36,159 nt of DNA from Eubacterium sp. UBA5416 (GCA_002409525.1 DHNM01000007.1:1-36159), one strand, 5' to 3'. Positions 26,491 through 35,402 are shown, counted from the stretch's first letter. Numbers and translations are program-made. Notes: generated by a model not told the origin, from the sequence alone.

Positions 26491-27318
26491 TCAGAACTTG
26501 CTTAACAGTTCCCGATGATCCAGCACGTACTGAGCCACAGAACGGTTTGTATCGATCCAGGCACCATTTGACAGCATATATCCGATCAGGTCACTCAGCA
26601 TATTCACGCGACTGACACGGCCGATAAACTGAGGATGCAGAACAAAGTTAATCATTCGGCCTTCTAAAGCCAGAGAATCGAATTCATCCTTCCAGATCTC
26701 AAACATTTCTCCGGGAGATTTCAGTTCATAACGCTCCGGTGCAGAGTCCGTATAAAAATCATAGGCAGTATCATCGAAGATGGAGTCTTTGGGAAGTTCC
26801 ACCAGTGGAACTTCCTTCCCGTCAATCCGATGTATGAATGGACCGTCTCTGTCCCGCCAGTTGGTACTATAGATATATCCATGTTCCAGAAACAGCTTCA
26901 GACTGTAGTCATGGATCACACCTCCGGGACCCCGATGTCCAACAATTTTCTGTCCCGTCAGATCATAAATGATCTTCTCGCTTCGGGTCATCGTCGCATC
27001 TTCCTCTTCATACGTTGTATCGGGAAATTCTTCATGAAGATAGCCGTGAAAACCGATCTCATGTCCTCTTCTGCTGATTTCCCGGACGACATCCGGATAC
27101 TTCTCTGCAATCACTCCTGGTATGAAGAATGTAGCCTTGACCCCATAAATGTCCAGCATCTTCAGGATTCTGGGGACTCCCTGTTTCGGGCCATAGGCCC
27201 CGCGGGAAAGATCCGTCATATGATTCCGGCTTCCCTCTCCATGTGTCGTCCACATCGTCTCAGCATCCAGATCAAATGCAGGCATAACCGCAATCCGTTT
27301 TTTATTCGGCCAGATCAT
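26491..27318 (-). CDS. Polysaccharide-deacetylase-fold hydrolase, copy 1 (HpPgdA/PuuE-like)
   Basis: A 275-residue metal hydrolase with a NodB-type fold and no signal peptide or membrane anchor. Metal and catalytic residues are visible: FDLDAE (D16, D18) and HGYLH (H91, H95). GHRGPGG replaces the RxPxG motif of classical chitin and peptidoglycan deacetylases. The pattern (FDxDAE, RGAYGPKQGVPRIL, FFIPG) resembles the cytoplasmic HpPgdA/PuuE/cyclic-imidase branch, whose members cleave C-N bonds in small molecules as well as possible N-acetyl groups. The ATG overlaps the stop of copy 2 (ATGA), and AAAGGAG lies upstream, so the two are co-translated. The substrate is unknown. Confidence 0.85.
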   Translation of the reverse strand: MIWPNKKRIAVMPAFDLDAETMWTTHGEGSRNHMTDLSRGAYGPKQGVPRILKMLDIYGVKATFFIPGVIAEKYPDVVREISRRGHEIGFHGYLHEEFPDTTYEEEDATMTRSEKIIYDLTGQKIVGHRGPGGVIHDYSLKLFLEHGYIYSTNWRDRDGPFIHRIDGKEVPLVELPKDSIFDDTAYDFYTDSAPERYELKSPGEMFEIWKDEFDSLALEGRMINFVLHPQFIGRVSRVNMLSDLIGYMLSNGAWIDTNRSVAQYVLDHRELLSKF

Positions 27319-28205
27319 CGTAAAACATCTCCTTTCGCGGAATCGAGCCTATGTTGTCCAAGCACATATCCCGCAACTTCCTCACAGGTGGCGATCCAGG
27401 CATCATGACTTTTCATATAAGCGATAAATCTGCCAAGCGCTGATATACGGCTGGCTCTGCCGATCATCTGCGGATGTAGCTTTAAGATAAATATTTTATT
27501 GCCTTCCTCCGCGAGGCCATCGAATTCAGCTTTCCAGTTTCCAAAGACCTCTCGGTTTGTATACATGGATCGCACCGCGGGATTGCTGAATGTAAAGTAA
27601 TAATATGTAAAATCATCCATCGTGACATCGCACGGAAGTTCTACAAGCGGCAGTTTTCTGCCGTCTTTTTCCCACTGATAAGCCCAGTCACAGTCTTTCA
27701 TAGATGAGCTGTATAAGTATCCTCTTTCGACCAGTAGTTCCGGCGTAAAAGAATGAATAACACTTTCCGGACCGCGGTGTCCCACCGGGCGTTTTCCTGT
27801 GATACCGGTCAGAGCCGCTTCACTCTTTTTCAGAATCTCCGCCTCTTCTTTTCTGGAAATGTCCTTTTTCGATTCATGCAGATATCCATGAGCGGCAATC
27901 TCGTGTCCGTGTTCACAGATGTTTTCAACTTCGCGTCCATAACGCCCTGCGACAATCCCGGGAACAAAGAAAGTGGATTTTATATCATGTACATCCAGGA
28001 TATCCAGACATCGTTTTAATCCCTCGTGCGGACCATACTGTCCTCTGGAATAATCAGAGAACCCTATTGTTGTCCCTTTTGCGGCAGCTCGGGATATCCT
28101 TAGAAACTCCGCGTCAAAATCAAACGTAATCATCACAGCAATTCTACTCTTACCAGGCCATGTTATAGAAAGGCCATTTGTTCTTCCATCTATCTTATCT
28201 GACAT
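27315..28205 (-). CDS. Polysaccharide-deacetylase-fold hydrolase, copy 2 (HpPgdA/PuuE-like)
   Basis: A 296-residue paralogue of the downstream gene, related over its whole length but clearly diverged, so an old tandem duplication. It keeps FDFDAE (D29, D31), HGYLH (H106, H110) and GHRGPES. It has an extra N-terminal stretch of about 13 residues and no export signal. AAGGGAG lies before the ATG, downstream of a strong promoter (28252-28279). Both copies retain metal ligands, so both may be active, possibly as a mixed oligomer. It is divergent from an amino-acid importer, which suggests an imported nitrogen-containing substrate. This is inferred. Confidence 0.85.
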   Translation of the reverse strand: MSDKIDGRTNGLSITWPGKSRIAVMITFDFDAEFLRISRAAAKGTTIGFSDYSRGQYGPHEGLKRCLDILDVHDIKSTFFVPGIVAGRYGREVENICEHGHEIAAHGYLHESKKDISRKEEAEILKKSEAALTGITGKRPVGHRGPESVIHSFTPELLVERGYLYSSSMKDCDWAYQWEKDGRKLPLVELPCDVTMDDFTYYYFTFSNPAVRSMYTNREVFGNWKAEFDGLAEEGNKIFILKLHPQMIGRASRISALGRFIAYMKSHDAWIATCEEVAGYVLGQHRLDSAKGDVLR

Positions 28206-28251
28206 ACAGATTCTCCCTTTCGAACTTAATTCATGACTTTTTTCGAGATTT

Positions 28252-28279
28252 ATTATAACATTTATAAACCTGAAGTCAA
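28252..28279 (-). promoter_or_regulatory. Strong promoter of the deacetylase-fold pair
   Basis: On the minus strand, -35 TTGACT (28274-28279), a 16-base spacer and perfect -10 TATAAT (28252-28257). A second TTGACTT copy lies 22 bases further upstream. The rest of this 281-base divergent gap is AT-rich, including the inverted repeat TTTTTTAT-atg-ATAAAAAA near 28378-28396. Confidence 0.7.
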
Positions 28280-28401
28280 TAAAAACACTTTGAAAGTCAA
28301 ATATTTATGCGATGGTTTTCTTAGAAAAACGAATTTTAAGCTATTTTTCTTTATAATCCCGTATTTATTAAGATAGGTTTTTTATATGATAAAAAATATT
28401 C

Positions 28402-28430
28402 TTGCTTTAGATGTATATTTATGCTATTAT
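28402..28430 (+). promoter_or_regulatory. Promoter of the amino-acid ABC operon
   Basis: -35 TTGCTT (28402-28407), a 17-base spacer and -10 TATTAT (28425-28430), about 55 bases before the ATG. Confidence 0.55.
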
Positions 28431-28486
28431 AATGCATAATTTTACATTTAAATAGCTTATATTATATATAGAGGAGATATCATATC

Positions 28487-29320
28487 ATGAAAAAAATCGC
28501 ATTGCTATTATGTACCATACTGGCAGCCGGATCCCTGGCCGCTTGTTCCAATACTTCCGGGGGAACAACACAGTCATCACAACCGGCCACTGCAGATACT
28601 TCGAAAACAGAGGTGACAGTGGACAATCCCCTGAAGGGTAAGACAATCACGGTTGGCTGTTCCGCTACATTTGTCCCGTTCGAATCCATAGAAATGAAAC
28701 CGGACGGAACGAAAGACTATGTCGGAATGAATATTGATTTGATCAATGCCATTGCCGCAAAAAACGGAGCCAAAGTTAAATATACCGATATGCCTTTTAA
28801 AAGTCTGATGGCGGCAATCCAGGCAAATCAGATCGATATGGCAAGTGGAGGAATGGCTCCTACCGAAGAGAGAGAAAAAACTCTGGACTTCAGTGAAATC
28901 TTTTTCTACCCCAGAAACGCCATTGTGTACCGTGAAGATGACAGCTATCCGGATCTGGACTCTTTAAAAGGCAAAAAAGTTTCTTATGTATTCGGAACCA
29001 ATTATCAGCAGGTTGCAGAAGGTATTGAGGGGGCCGAAACAACCGGCATTCAAGGAAGTCCCGCTACGATAGAAGAAGTCAAGAGCAAACGCGCAGACGC
29101 GTGTATCGTAGACGGAGCGGGTGCAACAGAATTTTTGAAGACAAATAAAGGGCTCAAGATGAGTCTTCTGGACAAAACGGAAGACTGCTTTGCTTTTGGA
29201 TTTCCCAAGAATTCTCCTTATTATGAGACCATAAACAACACTCTGAAAGAAATGATGAGTAACGGAGAACTGGATAAGATTATCGCCGATCATCTAAGCG
29301 AAGAATTCATCTTAAAATAA
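28487..29320 (+). CDS. Amino-acid ABC importer binding lipoprotein (SBP_bac_3 / PAAT family)
   Basis: A 277-residue extracellular binding protein. The lipobox SLAAC puts the lipidated Cys at residue 20, followed by a Ser/Thr/Gly linker. The binding domain shows ITVGCSATFVPFE at the start and later YVGMNIDLINAIAAKNG and MASGGMAPTEEREKTLDFS, which is the standard family motif. It probably binds a polar amino acid or a related compound. GAGGAGA precedes the ATG. It is the first gene of a three-gene operon with permease and ATPase. Confidence 0.95.
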   Translation: MKKIALLLCTILAAGSLAACSNTSGGTTQSSQPATADTSKTEVTVDNPLKGKTITVGCSATFVPFESIEMKPDGTKDYVGMNIDLINAIAAKNGAKVKYTDMPFKSLMAAIQANQIDMASGGMAPTEEREKTLDFSEIFFYPRNAIVYREDDSYPDLDSLKGKKVSYVFGTNYQQVAEGIEGAETTGIQGSPATIEEVKSKRADACIVDGAGATEFLKTNKGLKMSLLDKTEDCFAFGFPKNSPYYETINNTLKEMMSNGELDKIIADHLSEEFILK

Positions 29321-29343
29321 TACAGAAAAGAGGCTTTTAATAT

Positions 29344-30012
29344 ATGAAATTGGATTTTTCCAGTGTATGGCAATACTGGCCATTTCTCTACCACGGAGCG
29401 CTGCTCACCTTAAAAATAACACTGATCTGTACCTTACTCGGTTTTATACTGGGTGTGCTTCTTTCGCTTTTAAAATTAACCAAATGTAAACCCCTTGTGT
29501 GGATTGCGAACTTTTATACTTCGATTTTCCGCGGAACCCCGCTGCTGGTTCAGCTGTGTATTATACACTTTGGCATTCCGCAGTTAATCGGTGTGACATT
29601 TACAACAACGCAATCTGGTATTTTAACCTTCTCTCTAAACTCAGCGGCATATGTCTCTGAAATCTTAAGAGGTGGTATTGTCGGCGTTGACAAAGGGCAG
29701 TATGAAGCTTCTATGTCTCTGGGAGTCGGATATAAAGACATGATGAAAGATATTATCTTCCCGCAGGCAATTCGCAGTATACTCCCCGGACTTGTGAATG
29801 AGGGGATCTCCCTCTTAAAAGAGTCTTCGATACTCTCCTATATCGGAGCGGTGGAACTACTGCGTGCGGCCGACCAGATCACGGTTCTGACTTTCCGGTT
29901 CTTCGAGCCTTATCTGGTCATTGCACTGATCTATTATGTAATGGTAATGATACTGACTGTATTTGCAAATCGTCTGGAAAGGTGGCTGAACAGAAGTGAT
30001 CGCGTTTCATAA
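29344..30012 (+). CDS. Amino-acid ABC transporter permease (PAAT family)
   Basis: A 222-residue permease with about five membrane segments. FRGTPLLVQL at 64-73 and the loop QYEASMSLGVGYKDMMKDIIFPQA from 121 are family hallmarks. It starts 23 bases after the binding-protein gene with AGAAAAGAGG upstream. Its end overlaps the ATPase start by 17 bases. A single permease gene implies a homodimer. Confidence 0.95.
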   Translation: MKLDFSSVWQYWPFLYHGALLTLKITLICTLLGFILGVLLSLLKLTKCKPLVWIANFYTSIFRGTPLLVQLCIIHFGIPQLIGVTFTTTQSGILTFSLNSAAYVSEILRGGIVGVDKGQYEASMSLGVGYKDMMKDIIFPQAIRSILPGLVNEGISLLKESSILSYIGAVELLRAADQITVLTFRFFEPYLVIALIYYVMVMILTVFANRLERWLNRSDRVS

Positions 30013-30718
30013 AGTATATAAAAATTTTGGAAGTCTTAAAGTATTGAAGGGAATTGATCTGAACATCGAAAAAGGACAGGTTGTCACACTGATTGGGCCT
30101 TCCGGTTCCGGAAAGTCGACAATTCTCCGCTGCATGAATCTCCTCGAAAAACCGACAAGTGGAGAAATCATCATCGACGGACAGGATATCACAAAGCCAA
30201 AGGTAGATATTCAGGCCGTGCGAAAGAACATCGGAATGGTATTCCAGCACTTTAACCTTTTTCCACATAAGACCGTCATAGATAATATGACTTATGCTCC
30301 GATTAAAGTCAATAAAATCTCAAAAGAAGACGCAAGGCGTAAGTCGCTGGAACTCCTGGAACTTGTGGGACTGTCAGAAAAAGCTGATATCTACCCGGGA
30401 AAGCTTTCCGGAGGGCAAAAACAGAGAATCGCCATAGCACGCGCTCTTGCAATGGAACCTCAGATTATGCTGTTTGATGAGCCCACCAGTGCCCTGGACC
30501 CTGAGATGGTAAAAGAAGTTCTCCAGGTGATTCAGGATCTGTCCCATACAGGAATTACCTTAGTCCTGGTCACTCACGAAATGGGATTCGCCAGAGAAGT
30601 CTCGGACCGAATCTGTTTCATCGATGATGGTCAGATTCTGGAAGATGCGTCTCCGGACGAATTCTTTAGTAATCCCGACACCATGCGTGCCAGGGCATTT
30701 CTGGAAAAAGTGCTGTAA
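29996..30718 (+). CDS. Amino-acid ABC transporter ATP-binding protein (GlnQ type)
   Basis: A 240-residue ATPase with all motifs intact: Walker A GPSGSGKS (34-41), Q-loop at VFQHFN, signature LSGGQKQR (137-144), Walker B IMLFDEP (D161, E162), D-loop SALD and H194 in VTHE. The start is GTG, inside the end of the permease gene, with AAAGGTGG upstream. It energises the preceding permease and binding protein. A strong terminator follows. Confidence 0.97.
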   Translation: MIAFHKVYKNFGSLKVLKGIDLNIEKGQVVTLIGPSGSGKSTILRCMNLLEKPTSGEIIIDGQDITKPKVDIQAVRKNIGMVFQHFNLFPHKTVIDNMTYAPIKVNKISKEDARRKSLELLELVGLSEKADIYPGKLSGGQKQRIAIARALAMEPQIMLFDEPTSALDPEMVKEVLQVIQDLSHTGITLVLVTHEMGFAREVSDRICFIDDGQILEDASPDEFFSNPDTMRARAFLEKVL

Positions 30719-30736
30719 TTTGGCCTTTGAGATATA

Positions 30737-30776
30737 AAAAGCTAAAACTTTGGATCAGACCGAAGTTTTAGCTTTT
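30737..30776. terminator. Bidirectional terminator between convergent operons
   Basis: A stem of 14 perfect pairs (AAAAGCTAAAACTT against its complement) plus three more pairs, one a G-U, around an ATCAGA loop. A/T tracts lie on both sides, so it can stop both the amino-acid operon (plus) and the GH2 operon (minus). Confidence 0.85.
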
Positions 30777-30789
30777 TATGTCGTATGCT

Positions 30790-32517
30790 TTAATTATCTT
30801 GCTTTTCTATAGCCGCTTTCCTGCTGTTAATCTTGTATAATTTTTTCGTGTCAAATTTCGGTTCTCTATTATAATAGTAAATTCCGTTAACCTCTTGCTC
30901 CACATCCGTGAGCTGCGTGTAACAAAACCCGAACATCTTCGGATTATCTAACAGCACATCGGTGAGTCCCTGATATCTCTCCAGGAATTCTTCCTCCGAT
31001 TTTGGTCCTTCTCCATATCCCCAGGCATTGTTCTCTTTGGCCTCCGGAGCCCATTTGATTCCGCCGTATTCGCTGACAAACATGGGCAGTCCTTTGGTAT
31101 AATGCTGTCTGTCTCCATGTTCGTCCCGGAATGCACCGGTTCCGTTCTTGAACTTTTCATAATGCTCTCGGAACTTATCCACATCCTGCTCATAGTCATG
31201 CACATCATAGATATCTGTGATCACATGAAAGTTCCCACTGGTGTCGATACAGGGTCTGGTCGGGTCACAGGCTTTTGTAACCTGATAAGTCAGTGCCAGT
31301 ATGCCATCCACTTGCTTTCTTCTGCCAGTGTCCCAAGTCTCATTAAACGGACACCACCCAATAATCGCAGGGTGATTGAAATCGCGTTGCAGGACTTCCA
31401 TCCACTCGGGTATGAATCCTTCGTATCCGCGATAGCTGGAAAGATCCAGCCCCCAGTTTGCCATTTCTCCCCAGACCATATAACCCATTTGATCACAATG
31501 GTATAAAAATCGTGGTTCGAATACTTTTTCATGAAGTCTTGCCCCATTAAATCCCGCTTCCATCGACAGACGAATATCACGGATCAGCGCTTCATCCGAC
31601 GGAGCCGTGTAAATTCCGTCCGGGTAGAATCCCTGGTCTAAAACAAGTCTCTGAAAAACAGATTTTCCATTAATCTCCACACTGTACCCATTAATGGTAA
31701 TCTCACGCAGACCAAAGTAACTCTTTACTTTGTCATTTTCGAATTGCAGTTCCATGTCATACAGCTTCCCGTCTCCCGGCTCCCACAGGTGGATTTCACT
31801 CAATTTTATAAGCATGCTCGTCTGTCCGGAGCTTACCTCAGACTTGGATTCTCCGCAGAGTTTCCCTTTATAGAAAGCTTTTGCCGTTAACATACCAGCT
31901 CCACAGGTATCTGCCTGAATGGTTACAGATCCATCGGAAATGTTCGGAAAATAGCGAACATTTTTTATGTAAGACTCCGGAACAAACTCCAGCCAGACTG
32001 TCTGCCAGATTCCAGTCGTACGGGTATAATCACATCCATGTGAATAAAACAACCCGCTTTGCTTACCCTTTGGCTGCAGTCCGCTTCTCAGGTCGTCAGA
32101 CACTGCAACAGTCAGCCGGTTTTCACCACGTTCAAGCTCATCTGTGATGTCAACTGTAAATGAAGCGTACCCGCCCTTATGTGTTCCGCATGACACACCA
32201 TTTACATATATGATACATTCGTAATCCACTGCTCCAAAATGCAAAAGCACTCTTCCGGATAATTCTTCCTCTGTAATCCCAATATTTTTCTGATACCAGA
32301 GTGCCGGCATAAAGTCTTTATATCCAATGCCGCTCAATTCACTTTCCGGACAGAAAGGAACAAAGATTTTCTCTTCAAGATGTTCCCGGTCATAGTATCT
32401 TCTATCCACACCACTTTTTCCAAAGTCAATGGCAAACTCCCATTCTCCATTCAGATTCTGCCAATGCTCCCTCTCCATCTGTGGCTGAGGATGCTCAGGT
32501 CTCGGTATATCATTCAT
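30790..32517 (-). CDS. GH2 glycoside hydrolase, short form
   Basis: A 575-residue cytoplasmic enzyme with the GH2 order: sugar-binding jelly roll (about 10-180), Ig-like domain (about 180-280) and TIM barrel. The acid/base is E393 in WCPFNETWD, and the nucleophile is E483 in FVSEYGG. The C-terminus has FCYTQLTDVEQEVNG and YNREPKF. It lacks the NKK motif that beta-glucuronidases carry before the RxPK segment, so a beta-glucuronidase is unlikely; beta-galactosidase or another beta-glycosidase fits better. GGGAGG precedes the ATG. It is the last gene of an operon with an amidohydrolase and a YfcC transporter, an unusual setting for a glycosidase. Confidence 0.9.
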   Translation of the reverse strand: MNDIPRPEHPQPQMEREHWQNLNGEWEFAIDFGKSGVDRRYYDREHLEEKIFVPFCPESELSGIGYKDFMPALWYQKNIGITEEELSGRVLLHFGAVDYECIIYVNGVSCGTHKGGYASFTVDITDELERGENRLTVAVSDDLRSGLQPKGKQSGLFYSHGCDYTRTTGIWQTVWLEFVPESYIKNVRYFPNISDGSVTIQADTCGAGMLTAKAFYKGKLCGESKSEVSSGQTSMLIKLSEIHLWEPGDGKLYDMELQFENDKVKSYFGLREITINGYSVEINGKSVFQRLVLDQGFYPDGIYTAPSDEALIRDIRLSMEAGFNGARLHEKVFEPRFLYHCDQMGYMVWGEMANWGLDLSSYRGYEGFIPEWMEVLQRDFNHPAIIGWCPFNETWDTGRRKQVDGILALTYQVTKACDPTRPCIDTSGNFHVITDIYDVHDYEQDVDKFREHYEKFKNGTGAFRDEHGDRQHYTKGLPMFVSEYGGIKWAPEAKENNAWGYGEGPKSEEEFLERYQGLTDVLLDNPKMFGFCYTQLTDVEQEVNGIYYYNREPKFDTKKLYKINSRKAAIEKQDN

Positions 32518-32541
32518 AAGATGTCCTCCCGTAATTGTAAT

Positions 32542-33708
32542 TTATTTATACTCTAACACACATTGAACAAAATACTCAACCCCCAGTTTGAGTACACTCT
32601 CATCAATATCGAAGTATGGGCTGTGCTGCGGGTATTGTCTGCTCTCCTCCGGCCAGCCCCCGCCAAGCAGAAGCAGACATTTGGGATTCTTATATTTTGC
32701 GAAATCCTCTCCTCCCATCTGAAGTTCATGTTCGATGAGATGTTCCTTTCCAAACACTTTTTCTCCGGCTTTCCTCCCGGTATCTACACACTCATCCGAA
32801 TTAATCATAGGCGGCGGCCCCATATGGTATGCGATATCTATATTCGTACGAGTGGATTTTGCGACACCATCCGCCAGTCTCGTCAGCATTTCCGGATAGG
32901 CATTTCTCAGCTCATTATTGAACGTTCTGGCAGTTCCCATCAGATGTGCCGTCCCCGGAATCACGTTCGATGTTGTTCCGGAGTTAAAGGCCGTGATGCT
33001 GATCACCGCCGGTTCAAGTGAATTAATTTCTCTGCTTACCAGCCGCTGAACTGCCTCCACAAGTTCACAGCCGGCAGTGATCGGATCGACTGCCTGATAG
33101 GGCAGTGCACCATGTCCGCCCTTCCCTTCAATATATATATCAAATGTATCTGCCGCTGACATAACCGGACCATATCTCAGAGAAGCATATCCGGCCCGGA
33201 TCTTACTCCATATATGCAGCGCAATCAGCCTGTCACATTCCAGCACTTCTTTTTCATTTTTCATATAAGCAGCTCCGCTGTCTTCGATAAATTCCTCTGC
33301 CGGCTGGAAGATCAGCTTAACCGTGACTTTGAGTTCATCTTTGATCTTTGCGAGAACTTTGGCGGTTCCCAGAAGTATGGCAATATGGGTATCGTGTCCA
33401 CAGGCATGCATACATCCTTTGTTTTGTGACCGGAATTCTACTCCCGAGAGCTCTTCTATTGGCAGCGCATCAATGTCTGCCCGAATTCCAATCATTTTAC
33501 CGCCGGATTGTTTTCCTTTAATTGTCGCGATAATCCCTGTCTTCACCGCTTTTATATAAGGCACGCCGATTTGATCCAGATACTTCATAATCTCTTTCTG
33601 CGTGTTATATTCATCCCATGATACCTCTGGATGCATGTGGAAATACCTTCTCAGGTGGACCAGTTCTTCCTCTAAATCTAATGTCATATTTTTTAGTTCC
33701 ATGGTCAT
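32542..33708 (-). CDS. M20D amidohydrolase (hippurate / N-acyl amino-acid hydrolase type)
   Basis: A 389-residue metallopeptidase-fold hydrolase of the group that includes hippurate hydrolase, aminoacylases and plant auxin-conjugate hydrolases. Metal-site motifs are present: CMHACGHDTH (C99, H105), QPAEE (E138/E139) and HIW. It cleaves the amide of N-acyl amino acids; the acyl group cannot be told. There is no signal peptide. The frame extends to 33735, but AAAGGAAAG lies inside that extension, so the start is the ATG at 33708 (or 33702). It is co-transcribed with the upstream YfcC transporter, which may import the substrate, and the GH2 gene 24 bases downstream. Confidence 0.93.
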   Translation of the reverse strand: MTMELKNMTLDLEEELVHLRRYFHMHPEVSWDEYNTQKEIMKYLDQIGVPYIKAVKTGIIATIKGKQSGGKMIGIRADIDALPIEELSGVEFRSQNKGCMHACGHDTHIAILLGTAKVLAKIKDELKVTVKLIFQPAEEFIEDSGAAYMKNEKEVLECDRLIALHIWSKIRAGYASLRYGPVMSAADTFDIYIEGKGGHGALPYQAVDPITAGCELVEAVQRLVSREINSLEPAVISITAFNSGTTSNVIPGTAHLMGTARTFNNELRNAYPEMLTRLADGVAKSTRTNIDIAYHMGPPPMINSDECVDTGRKAGEKVFGKEHLIEHELQMGGEDFAKYKNPKCLLLLGGGWPEESRQYPQHSPYFDIDESVLKLGVEYFVQCVLEYK

Positions 33709-33741
33709 TTCTTTCCTTTCCCTTAAAGTACTCATACATGA

Positions 33742-35157
33742 TCAAAATGGTCCATAATTGATCTTTGTCGCAATAATTAAAGCAATTACGGATACGACAG
33801 TCAGCACGCCAATCAGCGGCATGATAAATTTCCACCATTTTTTAAGTGGGACTCCCGCAATCGTCAAAAAGATTAAAAGTGTACCACTGGTAAACCAAAC
33901 TGGATTTGTAAGGCCGTCTCCGAACTGGAATGCCAGAACCATCGTCTGTCTCGTGATTCCGACAATGTCAGCAAGAGGCACCAGGATCGGCATTAATGCC
34001 ATCGCAGTTGCGGATCCGGAAGTCACAAGACCGTTGAAAAATGTAATTACAATCATAACCGCAATTGGTGTTATATATGCCGGAAGACCCATCAATGGTT
34101 TTGAAATTGCATTGATGATCGGATCAATGACACCTGAACTTGTCAGAATCCACTGAATTCCCCTTGCAAGCCCGATAACAAGTGCCGGTTTCAGACCATC
34201 TTTTGCGCCTTCGATAAAATAATCAATGATTTGAGACGCATTCAGTCTATTTACCAGACCCGCAACAACTGCAGTAAATAAAAAGCAGGCCGAGAGATCG
34301 TTCATACTCCAGCCAAGTTTCGATACTCCCACAATCGAAACAACAAACGTAATTAAAAAAACGACCAGAGAGAGAGTCTGTCTTTTTGAAAGGGGAACCT
34401 CCATCAGTTTTTCGTAATCGACGTGGAACTTACTGTCATCAATATCGGCTGTCAGTGAAAGGTTCTTATCCGCCTTCACCTTTCTCGCATAGCGCAATAC
34501 ATAAAAAATGATAATTGCATCAAAGATAACCAATAATACAAAGCGAAACAAAAAGCCGGAGAACATAGGAAGTTCTGCTATTTCGTGAGAAATTCCAACC
34601 GTATAGACACTCGTCGGAGACACGGCAAAACTGATCATATCGATCATAGCAGAACATGCAAGTCCTGTCATCAGATCATATCCCAGGGCAATGCAGAGAG
34701 AGAGGATAATCGGAATAAACGGTACAATCTGTTCATTCCAGCCCAGAAATCCGCCCAGACTTCCGAAGATAATCATGATGATAATCAGAATCCTTTCCGG
34801 TCCGATTTTATCTGCTTTTGACAGTATCTTCGCGACGCCTTTATCTAAGGTCCCAGTCTTCTTGTAGACTTCGATACAGCCCGCTACAAACATTACCAGA
34901 AACATCATCTCCGCAGACGAAACAAGTCCGTTCGGAATCGCCTGAAAAATCGCCCATGGCTTTAAATAGACTTTGGGAACCGAGTGAAAGGAATCCGGAA
35001 CCACAATCGTTCTTCCATCCACCACCTGCCTGTCAAATTCTCCCGGACTGATAAAGAACGACAGGATATAGCAGAAAACAATCATTCCAAATACGATGAC
35101 AAATGCGTCTATCCCGCTGCCCTTCTTCTTTTTTTGTTTTCTCAATCCACTACCCAT
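33742..35157 (-). CDS. YfcC / DcuC-superfamily membrane transporter
   Basis: A 471-residue integral membrane protein with about 11-13 predicted segments and a basic N-terminus. The pattern (SPGEFDR near 37, GLACSAMIDMISFAVSPTSVYTVG mid-protein, NGLVTSGSATAMALMPILVPLAD later) fits the YfcC family related to C4-dicarboxylate and p-aminobenzoyl-glutamate carriers. Members probably import carboxylates or peptides/acyl-amino acids, but few are characterised. GGAGGAG precedes the ATG, downstream of a good promoter. It leads the operon with M20D and GH2. Confidence 0.88.
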   Translation of the reverse strand: MGSGLRKQKKKKGSGIDAFVIVFGMIVFCYILSFFISPGEFDRQVVDGRTIVVPDSFHSVPKVYLKPWAIFQAIPNGLVSSAEMMFLVMFVAGCIEVYKKTGTLDKGVAKILSKADKIGPERILIIIMIIFGSLGGFLGWNEQIVPFIPIILSLCIALGYDLMTGLACSAMIDMISFAVSPTSVYTVGISHEIAELPMFSGFLFRFVLLVIFDAIIIFYVLRYARKVKADKNLSLTADIDDSKFHVDYEKLMEVPLSKRQTLSLVVFLITFVVSIVGVSKLGWSMNDLSACFLFTAVVAGLVNRLNASQIIDYFIEGAKDGLKPALVIGLARGIQWILTSSGVIDPIINAISKPLMGLPAYITPIAVMIVITFFNGLVTSGSATAMALMPILVPLADIVGITRQTMVLAFQFGDGLTNPVWFTSGTLLIFLTIAGVPLKKWWKFIMPLIGVLTVVSVIALIIATKINYGPF

Positions 35158-35208
35158 ACTTCTCCTCCAATATGTTTTTAAGTATCATGGGATTTTTTCC
35201 CTGCATCA

Positions 35209-35237
35209 AATATAATACAATTTTGTTTTTATTTCAA
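35209..35237 (-). promoter_or_regulatory. Promoter of the YfcC-M20D-GH2 operon
   Basis: On the minus strand, -35 TTGAAA (35232-35237), a 17-base spacer and -10 TATATT (35209-35214), about 52 bases before the ATG. A small GGGA/TCCC hairpin (35189-35201) lies at the start of the leader. Confidence 0.65.
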
Positions 35238-35339
35238 TAAATACTCTTCAATTTACGAATTTATTCATATTAACATGACATTGGGATCCGTAAAGACATG
35301 AGAATGCAGCCCGATTAGGGCGTAATTCGAATGTTTTTA

Positions 35340-35371
35340 GAATTGTGAGAGCACGTAGTGCGGAACAATTC
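35340..35371. repeat. Nested palindrome in the 301-base gene-free stretch
   Basis: GAATTGT (35340-35346) pairs with ACAATTC (35365-35371), and inside them GCAC pairs with GTGC around a GTA loop. An 8-bp palindrome, ATTCGAAT, lies just left at 35325-35332. The stretch 35158-35458 otherwise holds the promoter above and the terminator below; I see no gene in it. It may be a small intergenic palindromic repeat or a structured RNA end. Confidence 0.55.
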
Positions 35372-35402
35372 GTGTATCATAGGGGGCAAATTACTTTTAT
35401 GC

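Noticed and set aside
28378..28396. AT-only inverted repeat TTTTTTAT-atg-ATAAAAAA as a terminator
   Set aside because: It lies in the divergent promoter gap between two gene starts and has no GC-containing stem, so there is no transcript for it to end.
30790..32517. GH2 gene as a beta-glucuronidase acting on drug or bile glucuronides
   Set aside because: The NKK glucuronate-recognition motif expected before the RxPK segment is absent.
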